Assembly: GCA_027068085.1 (NCBI GenBank)
Contig: JAMOUQ010000039.1
Coordinates: 1 to 64,000 of the forward strand
From: Desulfobacteraceae bacterium
GTDB lineage: Bacteria; Desulfobacterota; Desulfobacteria; Desulfobacterales; Desulfosarcinaceae
Reading direction: 5' to 3'
DNA length: 64,000 nucleotides
Shown here: one piece after another, positions 1-8,357 of the stretch
How the letters are laid out: the number at the start of each line of letters is the position of its first letter
How positions within the stretch are numbered: the stretch's first letter is position 1
The notes under the pieces: model-generated
Told to the model about the DNA's origin: nothing
The model's input: only the letters and a program-made list of their open reading frames with translations
Database searches by the model: none
Position numbers and translations under genes: made by a program

Positions 1-429
1 GAGAAAGAACTTGAAGCCCCAGGGAAAAACGACGAAATAACCGAACAGGGCCCCGCCGACGAAAAAAAGAGTCGAAAGCAGCACGATCGGCAAAAGAAGT
101 TTTTTTTCTTTATCATAAAGCCCGGGGGCGACGAACATCCAGAACTGGTAAATTATTACCGGCGAGGCCAGGATGAGACCGGACAGGAACGACACTTTGA
201 GAAAGGTGAAAAAGGCTTCCGGCAGCCCGGTGTAAATCAGGGCCTGGCCGGGTTTCATCACCTTCACCAGGGGGGCCACCAGGATTGCGAAAAGTTTCTC
301 CTTGAAACCATACGACAGAACGAAACCCGCGCCGACAGCTATAAAACACACCACCAGGCGCTTGCGCAGTTCTTCCAGGTGAGCCGTAAACGGCATCTTT
401 TCTTCTTCGGCCGTGTTTTCTTCTACCAT
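1..429 (-). CDS. tatC: Twin-arginine translocase subunit TatC (partial, runs off the left edge)
   Basis: Membrane receptor subunit of the Tat system, which with TatB binds twin-arginine signal peptides and moves folded proteins across the inner membrane. The visible 143 N-terminal residues show the family signature: a cytoplasmic start with HLEELRKRL, a first membrane segment, periplasmic stretch with LPEAFFTFLKVS, then SPVIIYQFWMFVAPGLY leading into the next membrane segments. The ATG at 429 is chosen because HLEELRKRL lies about 17 residues in, as in known TatC proteins. It lies downstream of tatB on the same strand with 124 bases between them. The C-terminal half is outside the window. Confidence 0.93.
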   Translation of the reverse strand, partial: MVEENTAEEEKMPFTAHLEELRKRLVVCFIAVGAGFVLSYGFKEKLFAILVAPLVKVMKPGQALIYTGLPEAFFTFLKVSFLSGLILASPVIIYQFWMFVAPGLYDKEKKLLLPIVLLSTLFFVGGALFGYFVVFPWGFKFFL

Positions 430-499
430 GGTCACTCAACTAGAGCTTGGATTGAGCGTTTCGGCAACCGCAGCCGGTATAAGCGGCTTACTGAAAGCC

Positions 500-527
500 G
501 GGCCGGCCATCTTCCGCCGGCCGGCCC
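500..527. repeat. GC-rich inverted repeat between tatB and tatC
   Basis: Nine-base arms GGGCCGGCC and GGCCGGCCC are separated by 10 bases. No T-run follows on the minus strand, so it is not an obvious terminator. It could instead tune the ratio of tatB to tatC message; this role is inferred only. Confidence 0.4.
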
Positions 528-553
528 GCTTTGACCGCAGGTCTTGCCCGGAC

Positions 554-985
554 TCAGCCTGAAGAGCCTTCGTTCTTCGGCCCGGACGATTTTTCCCCGG
601 CGCCGTCTTTTGATTCGGTTTTCGCCCGCCCGCCGGAACCGTCTGTTGCGTTCATTTGGCCAAAAGCCGTTCTTACCTTGTCAAGGTTGGCGGTGTGATC
701 GGTTTGGCGCGGCCCATCTTTTTCATCGACTTGGTCTTCGTCGAGCAAATCAACCTTCAAATCGACCGATTCCTTTACCTCCCTGCCAATTTCGTCCAGG
801 CTCTCCTTGACGTCACCCAGGCCGGTTTCACGCTGAATGCTTTCCTTGATGTCGCTGGTGGCGCGCCTGAATTCACCCAGGGCGCGTCCAATGGAGCGGG
901 CCAGATCGGGAAGCTTCTTGGGGCCGATAACGATCAGGGCGATGGCCAGAATCATCAGCATTTCAGGCATCCCGATACCGAACAT
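554..985 (-). CDS. tatB: Sec-independent protein translocase subunit TatB
   Basis: Single-span Tat component of 143 residues. It opens with MFGIGMPEMLMILAIALIVIG, a short membrane helix, then the hinge GPKKLPDLARSIGRALGEFRR and a long charged amphipathic tail rich in K, E and D. The start GIGMPE and the length over 120 residues favour TatB over TatA (TatA usually begins xxGxxELLII and is shorter). In TatB the helix recruits TatC and binds substrate signal peptides. It is followed by tatC and preceded by mltA and the moa/mob genes on the same strand. The association with molybdenum-cofactor genes fits the export of folded molybdoenzymes by Tat, but that link is inference. Confidence 0.85.
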   Translation of the reverse strand: MFGIGMPEMLMILAIALIVIGPKKLPDLARSIGRALGEFRRATSDIKESIQRETGLGDVKESLDEIGREVKESVDLKVDLLDEDQVDEKDGPRQTDHTANLDKVRTAFGQMNATDGSGGRAKTESKDGAGEKSSGPKNEGSSG

Positions 986-1116
986 GGCTCTCTCCTTGGC
1001 AGTTGAAACCGCCGCTTTTGCAGAAAAAACCTGCTAAACGGCAAGTAAGCATTTGTACGGGGTTTGCCCTGGGGTGTCAAGCCCAGACGGCCGATATCGT
1101 AAGAACACGCCCCGGT

Positions 1117-2361
1117 TCAGGGTTTCAGAACCAAAAAGTACAGCCGGCCCGGCTCCTGCATGTGGCCGGCGGCGACCGCGGCGTAAGGACCCGATCCCCA
1201 GAAAAAGTCGGCCCGGCCCGGCCCCCTGATGGCTCCGCCGGTGTCCTGGTTCATGGCAAAACCAAAATAATTCAGCCATCCCCCAACGGTTCCGCTCCCC
1301 TTTGAAAGCGGTATCCTTGTCTTCACGTAACATAGCCCTCCGGGCGGAAACAGGCGCCGGTCGGTGGCCAGGGAGCGGCCGGGTGTCAGGGGAACATTCA
1401 GGCAGCCCAGGGGGCCCTTTTCTTCGACTCTGAAAAAAACGTAGCTGGGATTGTGATGCAGGATTTCATCCATCTCCCGGGGGTGTTTTTCCAGGTAGCG
1501 CCTGATGGCCTGCATGGACATCTTTTCGGCCGGAATCTTGCCCCGGTCTATCAAAAGGCGGCCGATACTGCGATAAGGACGGCCGTTGGCCCCGTCGTAA
1601 TGAACACTGAGACTTGTTCCGTCATCCAGATATATGCGGCCGGATCCCTGGATCTGGAGAAAAAAACGATCCACCCGGCTTCTTACCCAGGCAACGGGCC
1701 TGGCCTTTTCCAGAAGATCGGCGCGCCTGTTGATCTGACTGCGGTCCCAGTAAGGCAGGAACCGGTTTCCTTCCACCCGGCCGACGATGCGCCTGCCTTT
1801 CAGGTCCCTTGAAAAAAGGCCCAGGTCAACCGTTACCAGGTCGGCGGGCCTGCGGTGCAGGGGCACCGGGAATTCTTCGCTTTTTTCCAGGCTGCCTTCA
1901 AGTTCCGGTTCGAAGTAGCCGGTAAAAAGGACCTGCTGCCGGCCGCGGCGGCCGGCAGCAGCATATACATTATAGTTGTGCCGGATGAAGCGGTTGAGCC
2001 GGGCTTCATCCGGTTGCAGGCAAAGGAAATCGGCGAAAAGCTTCAGGGACTGCCTGAGGTGGGCGACCGTATACCTGTCAGGTCCGAAACAAAGCTCTCT
2101 TTCGTCGGGCAGCCGCTCAAGAAAAGCGAGGCTCATCTTAAGGGCCCGCTGCAGGTTGGCATCGTAACCGAACCAATCCCTGAACCGCGGGTAAGCGGCC
2201 GGCGACAACTTTACCAGGGCTCCTGCCGGTCCCTTTTCCGAAACCCTTTCAAATCCAACCCAGCTGCAGCCGTCGGCGAAAACCGCCACCAGAACGCCCA
2301 GCACCAGGGACCACAGAAACACTTTTCGGTTACGACCGCCGCCCGCCAGTCTGCTCATCAT
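1117..2361 (-). CDS. mltA: Membrane-bound lytic murein transglycosylase A (MltA family)
   Basis: Peptidoglycan-cleaving enzyme of about 414 residues, anchored to the outer membrane. The N-terminus has a charged region, a hydrophobic segment (FLWSLVLGVLVAVFADGC) and a Cys that could be lipidated, although Asp at -2 makes the lipobox atypical. The MltA domain includes GYFEPELEGS and the 3D-domain region near the C-terminus with NYFGFAMNQDTGGAIRGPG, RADFFWG and the catalytic Asp motifs of the double-psi beta-barrel. The start is the ATG pair at 2361/2358, with GGGAGG directly upstream and an ATGA overlap with the moaC stop; the reading frame is open further upstream but that part has no family similarity. 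Confidence 0.88.
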   Translation of the reverse strand: MMSRLAGGGRNRKVFLWSLVLGVLVAVFADGCSWVGFERVSEKGPAGALVKLSPAAYPRFRDWFGYDANLQRALKMSLAFLERLPDERELCFGPDRYTVAHLRQSLKLFADFLCLQPDEARLNRFIRHNYNVYAAAGRRGRQQVLFTGYFEPELEGSLEKSEEFPVPLHRRPADLVTVDLGLFSRDLKGRRIVGRVEGNRFLPYWDRSQINRRADLLEKARPVAWVRSRVDRFFLQIQGSGRIYLDDGTSLSVHYDGANGRPYRSIGRLLIDRGKIPAEKMSMQAIRRYLEKHPREMDEILHHNPSYVFFRVEEKGPLGCLNVPLTPGRSLATDRRLFPPGGLCYVKTRIPLSKGSGTVGGWLNYFGFAMNQDTGGAIRGPGRADFFWGSGPYAAVAAGHMQEPGRLYFLVLKP

Positions 2362-2846
2362 CCCTCCCGGCGCCTGAAGGTACCGCTCTTGCCGCCGGTC
2401 TTTTCCAGCAACATGACATCCGATATGACCATGGCCTTGTCCATGGCCTTGCACATATCGTAAATCGTCAGGCCGGCCACCGCTGCCGCGGTCAAGGCTT
2501 CCATTTCCACGCCGGTCTGGTGAACGATGCGCACCAAAGACTCGATCCGGACGGCCGGGTCTTCCGGCAGGAGGGAAAAATCGATCCGGACATGGGTTAT
2601 GTTGAGAGGATGGCACATGGGAATGAGGCCCGCGGTCTGCTTGGCGGCCATTATTCCTGCAATCCTGGCCGTCTCCAGCACGTTTCCCTTGGGCACCTTG
2701 CCGTCCCGGAGCAGGTCGAAGGTCTCAGGGGACATGCGCACCACTGCCTGGGCGCGGGCCGTGCGTTCAGTGGCCCGTTTATCGGTCACGTCCACCATCC
2801 TGACCCGACCCTCTTTATCGATATGGCTCAAGCGGGTCATTTTCAT
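2358..2846 (-). CDS. moaC: Cyclic pyranopterin monophosphate synthase MoaC
   Basis: Second step of molybdenum-cofactor synthesis: converts the MoaA product (3',8-cyclo-7,8-dihydro-GTP) into cyclic pyranopterin monophosphate in the cytoplasm. The 162 residues have the full family pattern: MVDVTDKRATERTARAQ near the N-terminus, KGNVLETARIAGIMAAKQT, the substrate site LIPMCHPL, TGVEMEALTAAAVAGLTIYD and the catalytic region DMCKAMDKAM. Length is normal for MoaC (about 160). It overlaps the mltA start by four bases and follows moaE after 19 bases, so co-transcription is likely. Confidence 0.96.
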   Translation of the reverse strand: MKMTRLSHIDKEGRVRMVDVTDKRATERTARAQAVVRMSPETFDLLRDGKVPKGNVLETARIAGIMAAKQTAGLIPMCHPLNITHVRIDFSLLPEDPAVRIESLVRIVHQTGVEMEALTAAAVAGLTIYDMCKAMDKAMVISDVMLLEKTGGKSGTFRRREG

Positions 2847-2865
2847 CCTTCTTGTTTTAAGCTTG

Positions 2866-3225
2866 TCACCGGTAATATTCAGTCTTGCCCGTTACCGTGC
2901 TCTTGATTTCGTTCAGCGCATCTGCCAGGGTGGCAATTACATTTTCACGCACGTCTCCGGCCACCACCAGCCACATGATGTCTTCACCGACCGACAGTTT
3001 TCTGCCTTCCACGATCTCAACCAGGATTTCGACAATCCCTTGCCGCCGGCGGTACCTGGCAAGGATATCCTCCAGGCGCCCGTGATCGACTTTCACCTCG
3101 AGCCCTGTAACCTCGCGCCCGTCCCGCGAGCTTGCGCGCACGACTCCGTTGTGGCACAGAATCATTCCCACCCCGGAGTAATCGGGATGCTCTTTTATCT
3201 TGGCTATCAACTTGCTGCAGCTCAT
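2866..3225 (-). CDS. moaE: MoaE-like molybdopterin synthase catalytic subunit, divergent C-terminus
   Basis: MoaE normally inserts the two dithiolene sulfurs from MoaD-thiocarboxylate into precursor Z. This 119-residue protein has the family core: GVGMILCHNGVVRASSRDGR, a beta strand GLEVKVDH, and EILVEIVEGRKLSVGEDIMWLVVAGDVRENVIATLADALNEIK matching the strand-helix after the usual IGxLxVGE motif. It ends in VTGKTEYYR and lacks the usual PxWKKE-type lysine motif of the MoaE active site, so activity is uncertain. It overlaps mobA by four bases and lies just upstream of moaC. No moaD is visible in the window. Confidence 0.75.
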   Translation of the reverse strand: MSCSKLIAKIKEHPDYSGVGMILCHNGVVRASSRDGREVTGLEVKVDHGRLEDILARYRRRQGIVEILVEIVEGRKLSVGEDIMWLVVAGDVRENVIATLADALNEIKSTVTGKTEYYR

Positions 3226-3866
3226 GTCCTGTCATCCTCGTGCCGGCCGGAAGGCTCCAGCGAAGCCGCCTTGCGGCGGGCCGCCTCCAGGTCTTCCGGC
3301 GTGTTGATGTTGAAAAAAGATTCAAATTCCGGATCCCATTTTTGCCATACTTCCGGCCTGACCTTTTTTACCTTCAGCCTTTTGAAAGAGGCCTGGATCT
3401 TCAGGCGACCCCGCCGGAGGCTGCGTTCGAATGCCGGCAGGCATCTTTTGGAATATACCGCGAAAAGCGGCTCCAGACCCGCCGGCGTTTCAGGTATTAC
3501 CACATCCCAGGGCAAGCCTGCCATGGATGCCATCTCGGCCACCGCCCGGCGGTTGATAAAAGGCATGTCGCAGGCCACGCAAAACACATACGGGCTGCTT
3601 GCGCTGAACAGGCCGGCCTGCAGGCCGGTCAGGGAGCTGCGCAGGTCGAAAAGATCGGTCACGATGAGCAGGTCCCAGCCCAGATGCCGCACCGGATCGT
3701 TGGTCACCAGGATTATCTCATCGAAAATTTTGCTGAAAATCGAGTAGATCCGCTCCATGGGGTTCCATGGACCCAGAGACAATCCACCCTTGTCAACACC
3801 GTTCAGGCGCGTGCTTCTTCCCCCGGCCAGAATGATTCCGCTTATGGAATTTTCAAAACAGGTCAA
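3222..3866 (-). CDS. mobA: Molybdenum cofactor guanylyltransferase MobA
   Basis: Links GMP to molybdopterin to form the bis-MGD type cofactor. The nucleotide-binding motif GIILAGGRSTRLNGVDKG lies near the N-terminus, followed by VFCVACDMPFINRRAV (metal-binding Asp of the Rossmann-like fold) and the C-terminal FFNINTPEDLEAAR typical of MobA/IspD-like transferases. The frame is open back to an ATG at 4037, which would add 57 residues of no family similarity. A TTG at 3866 behind AAAGGTGG gives about 214 residues, close to the family length of about 200, and is preferred; the ATG at 3938 is another possibility. First gene of the minus-strand mobA-moaE-moaC-mltA-tatB-tatC run. Confidence 0.85.
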   Translation of the reverse strand: MTCFENSISGIILAGGRSTRLNGVDKGGLSLGPWNPMERIYSIFSKIFDEIILVTNDPVRHLGWDLLIVTDLFDLRSSLTGLQAGLFSASSPYVFCVACDMPFINRRAVAEMASMAGLPWDVVIPETPAGLEPLFAVYSKRCLPAFERSLRRGRLKIQASFKRLKVKKVRPEVWQKWDPEFESFFNINTPEDLEAARRKAASLEPSGRHEDDRT

Positions 3867-4041
3867 AACCGCCACCTTTAATTCCAACTTGCCTTGCAGG
3901 ATACCAAAGTTGCCGCTCAAATCAAAGGGGTAGTGCATTTTTCCAGGTATTCCGGTTCGCGGCTTCGAAACATCGACTTTTATTAACCCGGCCCGCTTGC
4001 CTTGAGCCTTTGCCCTTGTGTTACATATGTTTTCCATCCTA

Positions 4042-4047
4042 TATAAT
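4042..4047 (+). promoter_or_regulatory. Candidate -10 element for the downstream plus-strand gene
   Basis: A perfect TATAAT in an otherwise GC-rich stretch, with a weak -35 candidate (TGTTAC) 17 bases upstream. It would give a leader of about 120 bases before the ATG at 4175. The region 3867-4174 otherwise contains no recognisable gene. Confidence 0.35.
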
Positions 4048-4174
4048 AGGCCTTGGAGACCCTGCGGGCCCTGCCAATCTTACCGGACAGAGTAATTATG
4101 GACGATTCCCGCAAACGGATTGTTCAAACACATGGCCGCAAGAGAAGTTTCTGGTCGAAATATGGGGGGGACAA

Positions 4175-4768
4175 ATGAACGAACGGTTTTATCTGCTGAA
4201 AATACAACTGCTCGATATCGAACCTTCAATCTGGCGTCGTTTCGTGGTTCCTGCCAGCATTACGCTGGACCGGCTGCATGACGTCATTCAGATAGTCATG
4301 GGCTGGACCGACAGTCACTTGCACGAATTCACCATCGGAAAAAAGCGATATACGGAAGCCCCGGAATGGAAAGAGGACGGACTCGAGGGCGGCAAGTACC
4401 GGCTGGTGAACCTGATCAAGCGCAAGGGCCGCACCTTCGGCTATGTGTACGACTTCGGTGACAACTGGGAGCACGAGCTTGTGCTTGAAGAAAGCCGTTA
4501 TTCTGATCCGAGATCGACAATGGAAATGGAAGTGGCCTGTCTCGAAGGTGAAAGAGCCTGTCCGCCTGAAGACGTGGGCGGTGCTTACGGGTACCTTGAA
4601 TTCTGCAAAGCGCTGAAAGACCCCAATCACAGGGAACATAAAAGTTACCTGGAATGGGCCGGCGGAGACTTCGACAGTGAACGATTCGATGTTGAATCGG
4701 TAAACCTGGAACTGATGAAATATCTCCGCTGGTCCAGGGACCGGTATCTGCCCTGGGGAATTTTTTAA
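4175..4768 (+). CDS. Plasmid pRiA4b ORF-3-like protein (unknown function)
   Basis: A 197-residue protein of the pRiA4b ORF-3-like family, whose biochemical role is not known. Family features are visible: LLKIQLLDIEPSIWRRFVVP near the N-terminus, LDRLHDVIQIVMGWTDSHLHEF, then FGYVYDFGDNWEHELVLEE and CPPEDVGGAYGYLEF. These are the diagnostic IWR..V, L.H.F, YDFGD.W.H and PPED.GG blocks. The ATG at 4175 follows a GGGGGG run at the right spacing; the frame is open further upstream but that portion is not conserved. It stands alone between the mob/moa operon (divergent) and pyrR. Members are scattered on plasmids and chromosomes. Confidence 0.85.
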   Translation: MNERFYLLKIQLLDIEPSIWRRFVVPASITLDRLHDVIQIVMGWTDSHLHEFTIGKKRYTEAPEWKEDGLEGGKYRLVNLIKRKGRTFGYVYDFGDNWEHELVLEESRYSDPRSTMEMEVACLEGERACPPEDVGGAYGYLEFCKALKDPNHREHKSYLEWAGGDFDSERFDVESVNLELMKYLRWSRDRYLPWGIF

Positions 4769-4924
4769 TGTGACATTGGATGCCGGGCCCGCCGCCGCCT
4801 GACCAACCGCTTCCCCAAATTCGGCCGTCCTTATCGTCTCGCGCTAAATGCCCTTGATCATCCCGGCCGGCCGTTATAGATTCGATTTTTGAAATCGATA
4901 CTTTGCTCGCTGAGGGAGACCGGC

Positions 4925-5461
4925 ATGACAACTTCCTACCAAATTCTGGACCAGGGGGAAATCGAGCGGATCCTGAAAAGAATGGCCCACCAGATCCTTG
5001 AAAGACACTCCGGCACCAAGGACCTGGCGCTGATCGGAATCCACACCCGGGGGGTCTTTCTGGCCCGCAGGCTGCAGGCCAACCTGGAGGCGGCCGAATC
5101 TGTGCAGATCCCGTGCGGAGAGATCGATATCACCCTCTACCGCGACGACTGGACCCAGATCAGCCACCAGCCGCTTGTAAAACAGACTGACATTCCGTTT
5201 TCGGTCGACGGCAAGCAGATCGTCCTGGTGGACGACGTGCTTTACACCGGCCGGACTGTGAGGGCCGCCATGGACGCGGTGATCGACTTCGGCCGGCCGG
5301 CCAGGATCGAGCTGGCCGTGCTCATCGACCGCGGCCACCGGGAACTGCCCATCCAGGGAGACTACACCGGCAAGCAGATCACCACCCGCCGCTCCGAGGT
5401 GGTCAATGTTCTGCTGAGCGAATACGACGGACAGGACGCGGTCGTGGTCAAGCCGGCCTGA
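4925..5461 (+). CDS. pyrR: Bifunctional pyr regulator / uracil phosphoribosyltransferase PyrR
   Basis: The 178-residue protein has the PyrR layout: an N-terminal RILKRMAHQILERH, LIGIHTRGVFLARRL, GEIDITLYRDDW (the characteristic DITLYRDD block), the PRPP-binding loop IVLVDDVLYTGRTVRAAMDA, and RIELAVLIDRGHRELPIQ. PyrR converts uracil and PRPP to UMP and in many bacteria binds pyr mRNA leaders to promote transcription termination. The ATG at 4925 follows GGGAGA at six bases, so an in-frame ATG at 4889 is not used here. moaB starts 16 bases downstream. A hairpin/terminator leader precedes pyrE at 19.5-19.7 kb and could be its target. Confidence 0.93.
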   Translation: MTTSYQILDQGEIERILKRMAHQILERHSGTKDLALIGIHTRGVFLARRLQANLEAAESVQIPCGEIDITLYRDDWTQISHQPLVKQTDIPFSVDGKQIVLVDDVLYTGRTVRAAMDAVIDFGRPARIELAVLIDRGHRELPIQGDYTGKQITTRRSEVVNVLLSEYDGQDAVVVKPA

Positions 5462-5477
5462 GGAAAGGACGTTTTGT

Positions 5478-5984
5478 ATGGGTACCCGCGAGCACAAGCA
5501 CCGCAGCCCGGATTCGGTCAAGGTGGCCCTGCTTACGGTCTCCACCACCAGGACCATCGACGAGGATGAAAGCGGCCGCTGGATGGCCAAACGGGCCGCC
5601 AGGGAAGGCCACAAAGTGGTGGCCCACAAAGTGGTCAAGGACAGGATCGAAGACATCCGGGCCGGGTTGCATGCGGTTCTCAACTCTTCAGGGGCCGAGG
5701 CGGTCATAGTTTCCGGCGGCACCGGAATCAGCCCCCTGGACGTGACCATCGAGGCCATCGAGCCCCTGTTTGCCAAGCACCTGACTGCCTTCGGGGCCAT
5801 CTTCGCCCAGCTCAGCTACGAACAGATCGACTCGGCGGCCCTGCTTTCAAGGGCCAGCGCAGGGATCATCGGCCCGGCGGTGATCTTTTGCATCCCCGGC
5901 AGCCTGAAAGCCTGCAAACTGGCCTGCAAAGCCCTGATCTTTCCCGAGCTGGGCCACCTGGTAGGCCACCGGCTAAACGGCTGA
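5478..5984 (+). CDS. moaB: Molybdenum cofactor biosynthesis protein MoaB/MogA family
   Basis: A 168-residue MPT-binding-fold protein. It has VALLTVSTTRTIDEDESG at the N-terminus, GHKVVAHKVVKDRIEDIRA, then the substrate-binding motif EAVIVSGGTGISPLDVT followed by IEAIEPLF, and GPAVIFCIPGSLKACKLACKALIFPELGHLVGH at the C-terminus, all typical of MoaB. The family adenylylates molybdopterin ahead of molybdate insertion (shown for MogA; MoaB varies by species). It lies 16 bases after pyrR and is followed by a good terminator at 6046-6073. It complements the mobA-moaE-moaC group on the other strand. Confidence 0.9.
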   Translation: MGTREHKHRSPDSVKVALLTVSTTRTIDEDESGRWMAKRAAREGHKVVAHKVVKDRIEDIRAGLHAVLNSSGAEAVIVSGGTGISPLDVTIEAIEPLFAKHLTAFGAIFAQLSYEQIDSAALLSRASAGIIGPAVIFCIPGSLKACKLACKALIFPELGHLVGHRLNG

Positions 5985-6045
5985 CGACCCAGTTTGCCCC
6001 GCCTCCTTGCCGGCTGGAAGGCGGAAGATGCATGGGCAGGATCGT

Positions 6046-6073
6046 ATCCCGGTCCCGGCCCGCGGGATTTTTT
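6046..6073 (+). terminator. Rho-independent terminator after moaB
   Basis: Stem ATCCCG/CGGGAT around an 11-base GC-rich loop, followed by six T residues on the plus strand. It sits 62 bases past the moaB stop, in the convergent gap with the pabBC fusion. Confidence 0.7.
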
Positions 6074-6095
6074 CCTTCCCGGGCAGGCTTCAGGG

Positions 6096-8357
6096 CTAGG
6101 CCTCCCAGCCGGGCCCCAGGACCTGCCCGTTGACCAAGCGCCAGTCCGGGCCGGACTCTCCGAGGGATCTTCCGTCCAGGGACCTTGCCGGAACCATGCC
6201 CATCAGGGCGTTTGCCAGGAAAACACCGTCGGCTCCATGCAGGGCTTCGGGCGCCAGGGACTTTTTCTCCACCGTATATCCCATCTGTTGCAGCACACCA
6301 GCCGCTGCGGCCGTCATGACGCTGGGAAGGGATGCCCCGGAAAGAGGCAGGATCACTTTTTTGCCCCGGATCACCAGCAGGCCGGCGGTGTTGGTTTCAG
6401 AGACGGTGCCGTCGCTGTTGAGCACCAGGGCTTCGTGGCCGCCGTTTTCCGCGGCCCACTCGCCGGCCCGGCGGTAATAAAGGTAATTGAGGCTCTTGTG
6501 GGCCGCAAGCGGACTTTCGCGCGGATGAAAATAGGTGACAAGGTCGAGGCCTTCTGCGTCCAGGGCCTTGAGCCGGTGGACATAAGGCCCGGCAGTGACG
6601 ACCAGGTTGTAATCGTAGGGCGGCTGCCGGCGGGTGCCGAAGGCGGCCAGAATCTTGACCGCCGCGCTTTCCTTTTCCAGGCCGTTTGCCGCCAGCACCC
6701 GGCCGATGACTTCCCGCCAGTCCACGCCCGGTCCGGGCAGGGCGAAAAGCTCTTTCCAGCTGCGTTCGAAACGGGCCAGGTGGCGCTCCAGCAACGGCTG
6801 GCGGCCGGCCAGGCTGCGGATGGTTTCGAAAAAGCCGAACCCGTGCTGCAGACCGAGACTGGCTGCCGGCACACGGGCCTTTGCCTGCGGCACGATGCGG
6901 CCGTTCATCCAGACCCGCTCTGTTTGCCGGCTTTTTTCCCGGCCCCCGAAGGCCTCCATCAGGGTGCGGCCCTTGTCCAGGGTCTCCTGGTACTCGGCGG
7001 CCGGGTCGGAATCGTAAACGATCCCGCCGCCTACTGAAAAGACCAGTCTGCCGCCCACCACCGTGGCGGTCCGGATGGCAATGGAAAGGTCCAGGGTATC
7101 GTGAAAGCTGAAGTAGCCGATGGACCCGGTATAGACGTGTCGCCGGCAGGGCTCCAGCTCGTCGATTATCTCCATGGCCCGCACCTTGGGACAGCCGGTT
7201 ATGGACCCGCCGGGAAAGGCGGCCCGCACCATGTCAACCGCGTCCCGGCCCCGGTCCAGCTCGCCCCGAATGACCGAAACCAGGTGGTAGACATTGCTGT
7301 AAGCCTCGACCCGCTTGTGCTCGGTCACCTTGACGCTGCCGGGCCGGCAGACCTTGCCCATGTCGTTGCGCAGCAGATCGACGATCATGGCAAGCTCGGC
7401 CCCGTCCTTGACGCTTTCCAGCAGCTCCCGGCGATTGGCCGCATCCCGGGCCGGATCGGGGCTGCGGGGCCGGGTGCCCTTGATGGGCCGGGTTTCCACC
7501 GCCGGGCCCCGGCGGCTGATGAAACGCTCGGGCGAGGTGGAGACCACCTGGTGATCGCCGGCGTTGATGAAGGCGAAAAAGGGCGCCGGGTTCATCCGGA
7601 AAAGGCGGGCAAAAAGCTCATAGGGATCGCCGCCGAAATCGATCATGAAACGCTGGGAAAGGTTGACCTGGTAAACGTCACCGGCGGCAATGTATTGCCT
7701 TGTCCGGGAAACGGCCCCAAGGTACTCCTTCCGGGCAAAGGTGGATACGAAACCGGCCGCCGGCGTATCCGTCTGGCCGGCCGGTACCGGCTGACGACTG
7801 CAAAGCGCCCGCAGTTCGTTGAGCCTGGCAGCCGCATCAGGCCTTCCCTTTCTTTGCAGGCCATAGGCAGCAGTCTGTCCGGTCTGCCGGTCTTTGACGA
7901 CCACCACTTCCGGTCCGTAGAGCACCATGTGGGGCAGGCCAAGGTCGTCCACGGCACTTGCCGGCAGGTCCTCCAGCAGGTCTTTCAGGTCGTAGGCCAG
8001 GTATCCCATCAGGCCGGCTGCCAGCGGGACTCCGGGCCACGGCCGGGGCAGGCGGCAGCCAGCCAGCAGCCAGCGGACCACCTCCAGGGGATCGGCCTCG
8101 AACCGGAACACCCGGCCGTCGATGGTTAGTTCCACCTGCCGGTCCCGGGACCTGAGCGCCAGCCAGGGCCGGGCGCCGAGGATATGGTAACGGGCGCAAT
8201 CCAGCCCGGTGCCAGACAGCAGGACCACGGTACCCGGTTCGGCCGCCAGCCGGGCCCCCAGCCCGACAAACGATCCTCCGTATTCCAGGCAGGATTCAAC
8301 CACGCCGGTGACGCGTCCCAGGCAGGATTCCATCTGTTTTGAAGGCTGCCAGCTCAT
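6096..8357 (-). CDS. pabBC: Aminodeoxychorismate synthase component I fused to aminodeoxychorismate lyase (PabB-PabC)
   Basis: A 753-residue fusion for the two chorismate-derived steps of p-aminobenzoate (folate) synthesis. The N-terminal chorismate-binding part carries VYQVNLSQRF, the active-site PIKGTRPRSPD, DLLRNDMGK, GGSITGCPKVRAMEII and YTGSIGYFSF. From about residue 470 follows a class IV aminotransferase-fold lyase with MNGRIVP, LQHGFGFFETIR, the PLP lysine in HKSLNYLYYRRA, and SDGTVSETNTAGLL. The ATG at 8357 overlaps the pabA stop (ATGA) and follows AAAGGAG; the upstream open extension lacks similarity. With pabA just upstream, this operon covers chorismate to p-aminobenzoate. Confidence 0.93.
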   Translation of the reverse strand: MSWQPSKQMESCLGRVTGVVESCLEYGGSFVGLGARLAAEPGTVVLLSGTGLDCARYHILGARPWLALRSRDRQVELTIDGRVFRFEADPLEVVRWLLAGCRLPRPWPGVPLAAGLMGYLAYDLKDLLEDLPASAVDDLGLPHMVLYGPEVVVVKDRQTGQTAAYGLQRKGRPDAAARLNELRALCSRQPVPAGQTDTPAAGFVSTFARKEYLGAVSRTRQYIAAGDVYQVNLSQRFMIDFGGDPYELFARLFRMNPAPFFAFINAGDHQVVSTSPERFISRRGPAVETRPIKGTRPRSPDPARDAANRRELLESVKDGAELAMIVDLLRNDMGKVCRPGSVKVTEHKRVEAYSNVYHLVSVIRGELDRGRDAVDMVRAAFPGGSITGCPKVRAMEIIDELEPCRRHVYTGSIGYFSFHDTLDLSIAIRTATVVGGRLVFSVGGGIVYDSDPAAEYQETLDKGRTLMEAFGGREKSRQTERVWMNGRIVPQAKARVPAASLGLQHGFGFFETIRSLAGRQPLLERHLARFERSWKELFALPGPGVDWREVIGRVLAANGLEKESAAVKILAAFGTRRQPPYDYNLVVTAGPYVHRLKALDAEGLDLVTYFHPRESPLAAHKSLNYLYYRRAGEWAAENGGHEALVLNSDGTVSETNTAGLLVIRGKKVILPLSGASLPSVMTAAAAGVLQQMGYTVEKKSLAPEALHGADGVFLANALMGMVPARSLDGRSLGESGPDWRLVNGQVLGPGWEA

